Origin: Gemmataceae bacterium
GTDB lineage: Bacteria; Planctomycetota; Planctomycetia; Gemmatales; Gemmataceae
Direction of reading: 5' to 3'
Assembly (NCBI GenBank): GCA_947490035.1
Contig: CANLGS010000003.1
Span: forward strand, 1 to 27,438
DNA length: 27,438 bases
Part shown: one piece after another, positions 14,546 through 22,582 of the stretch
Numbering within the stretch: the first letter of the stretch is position 1
How the letters are laid out: each line of letters starts with the position of its first letter
The notes under the pieces: model-generated
What the model saw: only the letters and a program-made list of their open reading frames with translations
What the model was told of the DNA's origin: nothing
Databases searched by the model: none
Program-made: the position numbers and the translations under genes

Positions 14546-17206
14546 TCACGGCTTCGCGTAGGGGATCATGTCCGGGGTCTTCGGCGTCTCCGCCTTCGGC
14601 ACGACCGGCGGCGCGGTGCTCAGGAACTTGTCGATGCGCCACGGAAACACAGCCAAGTCGCGGTCGCCGGAGACGGTCTGCGTGCCGTTGTCGAGGAACG
14701 CGACGCTGGTCACGCTCGCGCCGTGCTTGCGGAACACCGGCACCTCTTGCTTCGCGGCCGACGTGTCCCACAACCGTAGCGTGCGGTCCGCGCCGCCACT
14801 GAGTACCCACCGGCCACCGTCCTTGATTGCGACGCTGCGGATGCCGGCTTCGTGACCGGTTAGCGTGAACTGTGCCTTGTCTTCGCCCACCTGCCACACG
14901 CGCACCGTCCCCGCGTCGTTGCCGATTGCAATCCACTTGCCGTTGGGGCTGATCGCCACCGCCGACAGCGGCGACGCGAACTTGCCGTACCGCTTCAGTT
15001 CGCGGCCGTCGGCGAGGTTCAGCAGCACCAGCGCGTTCTCGGTCGCGACCGCGACGAACGCCCCCTGCGGGTCCATCGCCAGCGCCGTCACGAGGCCGAG
15101 CTTCTCCGCGCGCCAGCCTTCCTTGCCGTCGGCGATCTTCCAGTACGCCACGCTGCCGTCGAAGCTGCCCGACACGACCCACTTGCCGTTCGGCGTGAAG
15201 CTGACCGCCGAGACGAGGCTGGTGTGGTCGGTGAACTTCGCGGCTTCGAGGCCGCTGGTCAAGTCCCACACGCGTGCGGTGCCGTCCATGCTGCCCGACG
15301 CGGCCCACTTCGCGTCCGCGCTCAGCGCGACCGACCACACGCTCGCGGTGTGACCGACCAGCCGCTTGATGTCGCGCCGGCCTTCCACGTCGTAGTAGCG
15401 CACGCTGCGGTCGCCGCTCGCGACGATTGCGCGGCGGCCGTCAGTTGTAAAGGCCCACTGGTTCGCGGAGTCGCCGCGCGATTCGAGCGGGTCGAGTTCG
15501 CCGGTGTTGTCCTTCAGCGTCGGGCCGTTCAGGTTCGATTGATAGAGGCCGCCGAGTTGCAGTTCGCGCGCGATGTCGCCGAACGCCTGCACCCACAGTT
15601 GCCGCGTGACGGTGCCGCCGGCGCGGAGTGAACCGACGTGCTTCACCATCTGCTCGGACTGACTGATGCGCGCGCGGAACTCGTCGGCGGTGAGGCCGAC
15701 TTCGCTCGCGCCGGTGAGTAGATCGACATCCGCTTCGTACTTCTGCGTGATCGTACTGACGACCTCGTAGCGGCTCACCTTCGCGCCGGTCTTCGCCACC
15801 GCGGTCGCGTAGTTCTTCGCGTCGGCCTCCATCGCTTTGATGCCGGCTTCCTTACCGGGGTACAGCGCGCGAACGACATCCGCTTCGTCGCGCTTGTACG
15901 CTTTCGGGTTCTTCGCGAGGTGTTCGAGCACCTGATCCGCTTTCGGCAGAATGCCGGTGACGTGGCACGACATGCACGACACACCCGCTTCGACGGCGCG
16001 GTCCGGGCGCTTCGGATCGCTCACGATGTTGAGCGGACCTTTATCCAACCGCACGTTGATCGCGTTGATGAGGTAGTACGCGTGCAGTCCGTTGGGCAAG
16101 GCGAAGATGGCTTCACCGCCCGCGTGTTGAAAGGGGTTCTCCGCGAGTCCGCCCGGCCCGAGCGGGAACGCGAAGATGTTGCGGCGGTCCGGCAACAACC
16201 CGCCGTTCACGCGGTCCACGAGGTTCGCTTGCGGCTCATCGAAGTCGTAGGTGCGCCAGTACATCCCCTGTGCCGAATCGTGGCGTTCGAGGACGCGGTT
16301 GAAGCGCGAGATGCCGCTGCCGTTGAACCCGACGCGCGACACGCGCTCCTGCTTGATGTTCTCCGCGGCATCGACGCGAATCAGCTTCTCCAGGTCGGCG
16401 AGGTTCGCGGGGAGTTGGAGCACGTCGTAGTAGAGCGGCGCGCGCGACGCGGTGGCAACGAACCAGTCGGCACGAAGGATCGGCTGCTTCGCGGCCGTGC
16501 CGACGGTCACCGCCCGCGCGCTCACGGAATCGTCGATCAGGCCATACGGGTACTCTTGCAGGACGCGGTTCCAGACGGTCGCGTCCCAGACGTACCAGCG
16601 CAGGTCGATGCGCAGGACCGTGCGGTTCGCATCGACCGCAACTGGGTTCACGATCTTCGACCCCCACGACAGGCTGTTGACGAGCTTCGCGAGCGCGTTG
16701 CGGTAGGTCTGAAGTTCCTCGTCGGAGAGGCCGGCGTTGTAGAGGTGCGCGAGCGTAAAGTAGCGCTGGAACCGCCGCGCGCGCTTGTCCATCGTCTCAA
16801 GGTCCGCGAGAACCGCGGCGTAGGCGTCGGCCTGCGTGATCGCGGTGCGGGCGGCTTCGGCTTCGCCGCTGGGCGCCCCGGCTTCAATCCACTTCTTGAG
16901 GATCGCGAGTTCGGCGGCGGACGGTCGCGGTTGTTCGTCGGGCGGCGGCATGGTGCCGTCGTCCACGCGCTTGTACAGCCGGCTGCCCTTGAGGTCGTTG
17001 GGCACGACGTGCTTGCGCGCGACGAGCTTGGCGAGGTCGGTGACGAAGTTCATCGACCCTTCGACGCTGCCGTCTTGCCCGTGACAGCGGTAGCAGTGCG
17101 CCTTGAGCACGGCCTTCGCCTGCTGCGCGAGTTGCTTGTCGCCGTCGGCGGCGCCCGCGTGCGAAGTGAAGGCGAGGAGGGCGAGTGCCGGCAGGAGGGT
17201 GCGCAT
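14546..17206 (-). CDS. Periplasmic cytochrome c/WD40 fusion protein
   Basis: An 886-residue protein with a signal peptide (residues 1-20), a cytochrome c domain of the planctomycete type with CYRCH at 38-42 (DGTMPPPDEQPRPSAAE, then LKKWIEAG), a long middle region with a second haem motif CMSCH at about 410-414, and a C-terminal WD40 propeller from about residue 630 (LVGHTASVWSVALSAD, SGSMDGTARVWDL, LTGHEAGIRSVAI, SGGADRTLRLWDT). The haem sites imply redox function outside the cytoplasm, with the propeller as a binding platform. ATG 17206 is set by the signal peptide and AGGAAG upstream; 109 in-frame residues before it look random. It is divergent from the methyltransferase gene. Substrate unknown. 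Confidence 0.93.
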   Translation of the reverse strand: MRTLLPALALLAFTSHAGAADGDKQLAQQAKAVLKAHCYRCHGQDGSVEGSMNFVTDLAKLVARKHVVPNDLKGSRLYKRVDDGTMPPPDEQPRPSAAELAILKKWIEAGAPSGEAEAARTAITQADAYAAVLADLETMDKRARRFQRYFTLAHLYNAGLSDEELQTYRNALAKLVNSLSWGSKIVNPVAVDANRTVLRIDLRWYVWDATVWNRVLQEYPYGLIDDSVSARAVTVGTAAKQPILRADWFVATASRAPLYYDVLQLPANLADLEKLIRVDAAENIKQERVSRVGFNGSGISRFNRVLERHDSAQGMYWRTYDFDEPQANLVDRVNGGLLPDRRNIFAFPLGPGGLAENPFQHAGGEAIFALPNGLHAYYLINAINVRLDKGPLNIVSDPKRPDRAVEAGVSCMSCHVTGILPKADQVLEHLAKNPKAYKRDEADVVRALYPGKEAGIKAMEADAKNYATAVAKTGAKVSRYEVVSTITQKYEADVDLLTGASEVGLTADEFRARISQSEQMVKHVGSLRAGGTVTRQLWVQAFGDIARELQLGGLYQSNLNGPTLKDNTGELDPLESRGDSANQWAFTTDGRRAIVASGDRSVRYYDVEGRRDIKRLVGHTASVWSVALSADAKWAASGSMDGTARVWDLTSGLEAAKFTDHTSLVSAVSFTPNGKWVVSGSFDGSVAYWKIADGKEGWRAEKLGLVTALAMDPQGAFVAVATENALVLLNLADGRELKRYGKFASPLSAVAISPNGKWIAIGNDAGTVRVWQVGEDKAQFTLTGHEAGIRSVAIKDGGRWVLSGGADRTLRLWDTSAAKQEVPVFRKHGASVTSVAFLDNGTQTVSGDRDLAVFPWRIDKFLSTAPPVVPKAETPKTPDMIPYAKP

Positions 17207-17423
17207 GGAGTCTTCCTGTGAGCGCGAAACGTCACCTATCCGACGTATCAGAACCGCGCCGCGATTGCCACAACGCGAATGTAACGCGCGGGCGAGGAAG
17301 GCGCGTCGTGCCACGGGCACGGGCCGGGTTCGCGGGGTGGGGTGGACAACCGGCCCGGCGGAGCGTTTCGTGGCCCGCCGCGGGCGGTCCGAAGGTGCGC
17401 CCCGCGACTCGTGGAGGTGAGCA

Positions 17424-18249
17424 ATGGCGGACGGGTTGCCGGACGTTTCCGTGGAGCAGTTGGAGCACGTGATCCACGCGCTGCGCGTCTCGGGCGAGTT
17501 GGCCCGCCTCACGCCCCAACAGCTGACGAACATCGGCTACGCGCTCGAGGTGGCCGGGCACCGCCGCCTCCGGGACGTCGGCGGGGCGACGTACGACGAC
17601 GGCCACTTGATTTCCTTCCACACCGCGGACTTTATGTCGGACCCGCGGTTCGTGGAGGCGTACCGCCTCGGGAAGGCGACCGACTCGTGGCAGGGGCACG
17701 AGATCCCGTGGCGGGTCTACGTGCTGGGCGGCGGCGCACGCCCTCCGCTTGGACGGCGACTTCGTCGAGTGCGGCGTCAACCGCGGCGGCTTCTCCCGCG
17801 CCGTCGCGCACTACGTCGCGCTCGACCGGCACCCCGATCGGACCTTTTACTTGCTCGACACGTACTGCGGGATACCGGAACAGGACCGGGGTGTGGCCGC
17901 CGAACACTACACGACCACCTACCCGGACTGCTACGACGAGGTGTGCGCGACCTTCCGGCCGTTCCCGAACCCGCGGGTCATCCGCGGGCGGGTTCCGGAC
18001 ACGCTCGCCCAGGTGCCCTCGGAGCGCGTGGCCTACCTGTCCATCGACATGAACTGCGTCGGGCCGGAGATCGCGGCGGCGACCTACTTCTGGGACAAAC
18101 TCGTCCCTGGGGCGATCATCATTCTCGACGATTACGGGGCCGGCGTGTGGCATCGTGACCAGCGAGAGGCGTTCGACCGCTTCGCCCGAGAGCGCGGCGT
18201 GGAGATATTGACCCTCCCGACGTGCCATGGGTTGATGATCAAAGCGTGA
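17424..18249 (+). CDS. TylF-family methyltransferase with an apparent frameshift
   Basis: The N-terminal part, from ATG 17424 (GGAGGT upstream), reads to RFVEAYRLGKATDSWQGHEI and PWRVYVL. The rest, CWAAAHALRLDGDFVECGVN then RGGFSRA, LLDTYCGIPEQD, YLSIDMNCVGPEIAAATYFW and IIILDDYGAGVW, continues in the next frame to TGA 18249. The switch lies at 17721-17728 in GTGCTGGG; restoring a lost TG (GTGTGCTGG) would join VYV directly to CWAAAHAL. The family (macrocin O-methyltransferase, TylF) transfers a methyl group from S-adenosylmethionine to sugar or other hydroxyls; VECGVNRGG is the cofactor loop and the DMN/DDYG acidic residues would bind metal. No glycan or secondary-metabolite genes are adjacent. 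Either a recent mutation or a sequence error. Confidence 0.8.
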
Positions 18250-18294
18250 CGCCCGGAGCGACGACGGGTTCAACCCGAGTCGCCCGCCGGGCGT
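18249..18294. repeat. Nested hairpins after the methyltransferase gene
   Basis: ACGCCCGG (18249-18256) pairs with CCGGGCGT (18287-18294), and inside it CGGGTT (18265-18270) pairs with AACCCG (18272-18277). The outer arm starts at the last base of the methyltransferase stop codon. It may act as a weak terminator or transcript-end stabiliser; no T-run follows. Confidence 0.5.
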
Positions 18295-18391
18295 TCGGCA
18301 CGCGGGTTGCATTACCTTCTCTCATAACGGCGGCCGGGCCGATAAACCCGGCAACGAAGTTCCGAAGTACCACCCTGCACGGAGAACGATC

Positions 18392-18634
18392 ATGGCTGAT
18401 ACCATCAAGGGCAAGCTGCAAGAAGCCGGCAAAGCGATCTCGGAGACCGCGACGAAGGTCGGGCACGCGATCGGCGAGAAAGCCACCGAAGCGAAGGACT
18501 GGGTGAAGGAGAAGCTGGACAAGGCGCACAACAGCGCCGACGAGGCCGCCGACAAGGCCAAGAACGACGCCGAAGTCGCCAAGACCGACGCCGAAGAGAA
18601 GGCGAAGGACAAGAACTGCGGCTCCTGCTCGTAA
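18392..18634 (+). CDS. LEA-like small hydrophilic helical protein
   Basis: An 80-residue, Lys/Glu/Ala/Asp-rich protein with 11-residue-like amphipathic repeats (KLQEAGKAISETATKVG, ATEAKDWVKEKLDKA, EAADKAKNDAEVAKTDAEEK), typical of group 3 LEA-like or CsbD-like stress proteins that are disordered in solution. It ends in CGSCS, a two-cysteine tail that is unusual for such proteins and could bind metal or form a disulfide. GGAG lies nine bases before ATG 18392. A strong terminator follows, so it is probably a single-gene transcript. The protective role is inferred from composition only. Confidence 0.87.
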   Translation: MADTIKGKLQEAGKAISETATKVGHAIGEKATEAKDWVKEKLDKAHNSADEAADKAKNDAEVAKTDAEEKAKDKNCGSCS

Positions 18635-18653
18635 CAACGACGAAGCGGTAACG

Positions 18654-18698
18654 CGAAAGGCTCACCTATCTGGGTGAGCCTTTCGGCGTTTTGGTGTT
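18654..18698 (+). terminator. Rho-independent terminator of the LEA-like gene
   Basis: CGAAAGGCTCACC (18654-18666) pairs perfectly over 13 bases with 18673-18685 around a six-base loop, followed by GCGTTTTGGTGTTT. It begins 20 bases after the LEA-like stop codon and is the strongest intrinsic terminator in the window. Confidence 0.92.
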
Positions 18699-18703
18699 TC
18701 AGG

Positions 18704-18793
18704 GTGGTCCGCTCGCTCCGCGAGCGGATTCAGTGACGAATGCGAAGCGCGCTTCTCATGCCGAGCCGACCGCTCGCGGAGCGAGCGGACCAC
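18704..18793. repeat. Inverted repeat with CTCCG-loop hairpins
   Basis: A perfect 24-base arm (18704-18727) is repeated inverted at 18770-18793. Each arm is itself a hairpin, stem CCGCTCG/CGAGCGG with loop CTCCG (18709-18727), or its complement with loop CGGAG (18770-18788). The 42-base spacer shows no gene. The element fills the gap between the LEA-like terminator and the stop codon of the convergent GH38 gene, starting two bases from that stop. It belongs to the same family as the elements at 1-159 and 22469-22574. Confidence 0.88.
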
Positions 18794-18794
18794 T

Positions 18795-21614
18795 CTAAAG
18801 CCACTCGGCCTTCACGCGAAGCGTTTCGCCGGCGGAGTATTCCAGCGGGATCGCGTCGCCGGTCATCGCCAGCGGTTGCAACACGTTCCCCATCCCGTCG
18901 ATGAGCGCCGCGGTGTTCGGGTCGCGCGCGAACTTCAACTCCGCGGCGCCGCTGAAGCCGGCCGTTTCGATCAGCGAACCGGCTACCGCGCGCGAACTGC
19001 CCTCACTCGCTTCGCACGGCCGCAAACTCATCAGCAACAAGTTCGGCATATCGACGTGGGCCAGCCACCCGGAGGTGCCGACGGCGGGCGCACCCTTCTC
19101 CGTGAACACCACCGGCGACGGCGACACCCACCCCTGCGCGGTCTGCATCGGCACGTCGCGGTCGGTCGCGAGCAGCAGGTCGAAGGAACGCGTCTGCTCG
19201 CCTTCGGGAACCAAAATCACATCGGCCATGCGCGAGCCGTGGCGCTGCACGAACGGCAACCCGCCGGTGAAGAGGAACGACCGCTCCGCGCCGAGCCTGA
19301 CTTCGAGGTAGTCGGGGGAGACGGGTCGCGTGTACGTGGTCTGCGCGTTCGCGCCGTTCACCCCGCGGAACAGCACGGCGCGCTCGTCGCGCCAGCCGAA
19401 CCGCGAGCCGTAGAACGCGTGCCACGGGTAGCCGGTCGGCTGGTGCTTCACGTCCAACTCGATGTGTAGTTCCAGCACCGGTCGGCCCAGCCACGCGCGC
19501 ACCCGCTGCTTGAACGTCGCGAGAACGTCGTCGCGCTCGTCGATCAGGTCGCCAACACTCGTCACCTCGCCGAGCGCCGACCCGCTATTCGTCACGCTGA
19601 CGCTGCGCGCGACCATCTTGCTACCGGGGTTGAACACCAACTGTTGGCCGAACCGCGTGGCGCGCGTGCGCAGGTCGCGGAACGAGCGGATGCCGCCGGT
19701 GGTGGCGTCGATGTCGCACTCGATGAACTCGTTCCGCACGGTCAACCCGTCCGCGAGCTTGATACGCGCCTTCGGCGCGGCGGCATTCCCGCCGCGCGGC
19801 ACCCACGCGAATCCGAGCGGCGGCACTTCCACAACTAGCCGCGCGACACCGTTGCTGAACTCCGCGGCCTTCACCGGATCGGCAACGGGAATCGCGCCGC
19901 GGAAGCCGTCGATCTCCAGCACCACGCGGCGCGTGAACCCACACGGGTTGAACACCATCAGCCCCGGCTGCCCCTCCGCCGAGCGCACCTGAATGCGGTC
20001 CGCGAGCTTCTTCGCCCAGTGCGTTTCGAGCGGGACGAGATCATCGCTCGAGTCGTCGGCGCTGAAGTTCACCCCCCGCACTTCAACCTCATCTTCCACC
20101 TCCGCCAGTTTGCGGAGCGATTCGTCGTCTTCCGGTGTGGGCGGTGTGAGCGCGCGGTGAAGCGAGGCGAGGGTAAAAGCCGCGTCGATGCGCCGGCGCA
20201 GGCGCAGGTGCCGCGGGAAGCCGCCGACCGGGTCCGGGCGGTGTCCGTTCGTCACGCGGTCGTCGAGGTAGTCGGTGAAGAACTCGTCGGCCGACTGCAC
20301 GCCGATGTAGTCGCCGCTCGTCGCGCCGCCGAAGTACCGGCTCAGGTTCGTCCACTCGCCGAACACCGGCGCGAGATCACCGAGCGCGAGCAGATCGTCG
20401 TAAGTGGCAAACGCCGGTTCGCCCGCGTGCTTCAGCGACACCGTCGGCGCGGAGTCGTAGGTGGTCGCCTGATGCAGGTGGTAGACGAGGTTGAAGAACG
20501 TGTGCGGATCGCTCGCGGGCAGCGGTTCGCGCGTGAACGCCTCGACCGCCTTGCCGTCGGGGCCGGGCCAGTTCACAGCGGAGGAACGGATGCTCGGAAT
20601 CAACCCGCCATCAGAACTGACCAGCACCGCGTGCTTGAACCCCATGTGAACGAGCCAGCCGGGTAGTTGAGGATGGTAGGCGCTCTTCTTGCGGCCGTAC
20701 ACCGCCGGCTCCACGCCGAACAGCTTCTTCGCGGTGCGGCGCGCGGCGCGCAGGTTCCACAGTTGGCTCTCGACCGACATGAGCGCGTCTTCGCGGTCGC
20801 GGTAGGAGCCGCAACACAGATCGACCGCCTGCGGCATGTCGAGCGGTATCTTCGCCTTCAGTTCCGCGAACCGCTCCGGCGCTTGCTCCGCGAGTTGTTC
20901 CAGCGTCTCGCCGGACGCGAGCACCGTGATCGGCAACCCGGCCGCGAGCGACGCGGGCCATTGCGCGTCGAGCTTCATGGGGTCGATGTGAACCCAGTCG
21001 AGCCAGTACATCGACCCGGAGTAGACCGGCTCGCGCCCCGCTTGCAGTTTCTCCGCGGCCAACTTCAGGTGCGGCACGTACTCTTCGCCGCGTTCGAGCG
21101 CGTCGCGTGCGGCGACCACATCCGCCCAGAAGCCGGGGGCGTCGAGCAACTTCTCGTGGTCCATCGCCTCGTACAGCGTGTCGAGCATCAGGTAGCCGTA
21201 GCCGAGACCCGCGAACAGCCGGACGCATTCCGGCGACGCGTCGAAGAACGAACCCGCGTGGCTCGGTTGGCCGGATTCGCGCAGCGCGGCGAGCAGGCGC
21301 GAAAGGGTTTCGGCGCGCGACGGCGTCGCGCGGAACACGATGGACTTCGCCTCTTCGACGCGGGCGTTCCAGTCGTCCGGCTGGAAGAGGTGCGGTCCTT
21401 CGGGCACGCAGTACACGAACCCGGCGCGCGGCATGTCGTGGTCGTAGGAACTGGACGCTGCCGGCGGCCCGGCGGCGAACGCAAGAGCCGCCGGGTGCCA
21501 CAGCGCGGCGTACCCGTTGAGCCACGCGGCGACCTCGTCCGGCGTCTGCTGGAGCGGGTACGAGGTCGCGAGCCGGTACGACGAGAGCAGGTGGAGCTGG
21601 CGTTCTTCGCTCAT
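18795..21614 (-). CDS. Glycoside hydrolase family 38-like protein
   Basis: A 939-residue protein. The C-terminal half has the features of GH38 alpha-mannosidase-type enzymes: FNPCGFTRRVVLEIDG (start of a beta domain), PPLGFAWVP, then VRNEFIECDIDATTGGIRSF, the substrate-domain hallmark N-x-x-(I/F)-x-x-x-(I/F/D)...GG-I-S. The N-terminal half should hold the catalytic barrel but is divergent, and I could not point out the catalytic aspartate. No signal peptide is seen. ATG 21614 is preferred over ATG 21656 because the latter would run through a repeat-derived hairpin (21633-21648) and neither has a strong ribosome site. It is likely involved in mannoside or related glycan breakdown; the exact substrate is uncertain. 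Confidence 0.82.
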   Translation of the reverse strand: MSEERQLHLLSSYRLATSYPLQQTPDEVAAWLNGYAALWHPAALAFAAGPPAASSSYDHDMPRAGFVYCVPEGPHLFQPDDWNARVEEAKSIVFRATPSRAETLSRLLAALRESGQPSHAGSFFDASPECVRLFAGLGYGYLMLDTLYEAMDHEKLLDAPGFWADVVAARDALERGEEYVPHLKLAAEKLQAGREPVYSGSMYWLDWVHIDPMKLDAQWPASLAAGLPITVLASGETLEQLAEQAPERFAELKAKIPLDMPQAVDLCCGSYRDREDALMSVESQLWNLRAARRTAKKLFGVEPAVYGRKKSAYHPQLPGWLVHMGFKHAVLVSSDGGLIPSIRSSAVNWPGPDGKAVEAFTREPLPASDPHTFFNLVYHLHQATTYDSAPTVSLKHAGEPAFATYDDLLALGDLAPVFGEWTNLSRYFGGATSGDYIGVQSADEFFTDYLDDRVTNGHRPDPVGGFPRHLRLRRRIDAAFTLASLHRALTPPTPEDDESLRKLAEVEDEVEVRGVNFSADDSSDDLVPLETHWAKKLADRIQVRSAEGQPGLMVFNPCGFTRRVVLEIDGFRGAIPVADPVKAAEFSNGVARLVVEVPPLGFAWVPRGGNAAAPKARIKLADGLTVRNEFIECDIDATTGGIRSFRDLRTRATRFGQQLVFNPGSKMVARSVSVTNSGSALGEVTSVGDLIDERDDVLATFKQRVRAWLGRPVLELHIELDVKHQPTGYPWHAFYGSRFGWRDERAVLFRGVNGANAQTTYTRPVSPDYLEVRLGAERSFLFTGGLPFVQRHGSRMADVILVPEGEQTRSFDLLLATDRDVPMQTAQGWVSPSPVVFTEKGAPAVGTSGWLAHVDMPNLLLMSLRPCEASEGSSRAVAGSLIETAGFSGAAELKFARDPNTAALIDGMGNVLQPLAMTGDAIPLEYSAGETLRVKAEWL

Positions 21615-21632
21615 GTGATGTCTTGGCGAGCG

Positions 21633-21648
21633 GGGGGCGTAAGCCCCC
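21633..21648. repeat. GGGGGC-GTAA-GCCCCC hairpin upstream of the GH38-like gene
   Basis: A six-base perfect stem with a GTAA tetraloop lies 18 bases before the chosen start codon. This short palindrome, flanked by AGCG on one side, is one I associate with dispersed planctomycete repeats. In the transcript it would fold just ahead of the weak ribosome site and could reduce translation. Confidence 0.6.
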
Positions 21649-21803
21649 TGTTGCATTGTGAAAGAATCGTCGCGCGAACCCGGTTATAGTACGGAAAGCC
21701 CACGCCGAGACGCCGACGCATGACCACCGACGAACGATCCTTCGTGAGCGCGATCTGCCTTCAGCCGGGGTTCGGGTGACGCGCTGGGCTGAGGGGATTA
21801 CCG

Positions 21804-22466
21804 ATGACCGAAGCGGAATGGCTGGCGTGTATTCAACCCCAGCACATGGTCGCTCTGCTCAGTCCCGAAGACGAAGACGGGCCGAGCGCCTTCCACGGCA
21901 AGGCGAGTGATCGGAAACTGCGCCTCTTGGCCTGCGGACTGGCTCGCCGAATGTGGGACCGAATCGAGTTGCCTTCCGTATGTCGCGCGGTCGAACTGGC
22001 GGAGCAGGTAGCCGACGGACTGGTCCGCAAAAGTGAACATGCAATCGCGGAACAACTCCTGAATGTGTCGAGAGCAGCACTGAAGGCGATCACCTCAGGC
22101 CAAGTGGCCGAGAAGGTTCACTGCGCCGCACTCGCAAGCGCTTCGATGTTCGCAAGACAGGCGGCTTGGACCGCTTCGAGTCTGGCGGCGCAGACCAAAC
22201 TGAAGAAGCAAGGAGTTGCGGTTGTCATTCGCGACATCTTCGGGAACCCGTTCCGCCCGGTCGCGTTCTCCCCTTCGTGGCGCAGTGACACCGCGTTGTC
22301 ACTGGCTCGCGGGATGTACGAATCACGCGACTTCGGCGCGATGCCCATTCTGGCCGACGCACTTCAAGATGCTGGGTGCGACGACGACGTGCTGAACCAT
22401 TGCCGGGGTAAAGGACCGCACGTTCGCGGGTGTTGGGTGGTGGATTTGGTGTTGGGCAAAGAGTAG
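21804..22466 (+). CDS. MTEAEWLAC-family protein, copy 1
   Basis: A 220-residue protein of a lineage-specific family that I recall from Gemmata relatives; function unknown. The start MTEAEWLAC, then HGKASDRKLRLLACGLARRMW, a helical middle (AEQVADGLVRKSEHAIAEQLL), IRDIFGNPFRPVAF, and a tail LARGMYES, PILADALQDAGC, CWVVDLVLGKE. About 26 of 220 residues differ from the copy at 24398-25063, roughly 88% identity. The tail also occurs in the gene at 9733-10335. GAGGGG upstream of ATG 21804. The protein is soluble and mainly helical. A palindromic element follows its stop after two bases. Confidence 0.88.
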   Translation: MTEAEWLACIQPQHMVALLSPEDEDGPSAFHGKASDRKLRLLACGLARRMWDRIELPSVCRAVELAEQVADGLVRKSEHAIAEQLLNVSRAALKAITSGQVAEKVHCAALASASMFARQAAWTASSLAAQTKLKKQGVAVVIRDIFGNPFRPVAFSPSWRSDTALSLARGMYESRDFGAMPILADALQDAGCDDDVLNHCRGKGPHVRGCWVVDLVLGKE

Positions 22467-22468
22467 CC

Positions 22469-22574
22469 GCGTTCTTGAGTGTGGTCCGCCGCTCCGCGGC
22501 GGTCTTGGCTTGGCAGTGTGCAATGCGAATCACAAAAGGCCAAAGGCACCGCCGCGGAGCACACTCAAGAACGC
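22469..22574. repeat. Imperfect inverted repeat with CTCCG-loop hairpin
   Basis: Outer arms GCGTTCTTGAGTGTG (22469-22483) and their complement, and inner arms CTCCGCGGCGGT (22492-22503) with its complement, match; the left arm carries eight extra bases (GTCCGCCG). Those extra bases complete a CCGCCG/CGGCGG hairpin with loop CTCCG at 22486-22502, whereas the right arm has lost that half. Spacer 22504-22547. It lies between the convergent stops of the MTEAEWLAC copy 1 gene and the helicase gene, so it could be a two-way transcript end. Confidence 0.85.
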
Positions 22575-22582
22575 CGCGCGGC

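Noticed and set aside
21615..21656. Upstream ATG start at 21656 for the GH38-like gene
   Set aside because: It would translate through the GGGGGC-GTAA-GCCCCC repeat and has no ribosome site; the downstream ATG at 21614 precedes the first protein-like sequence.
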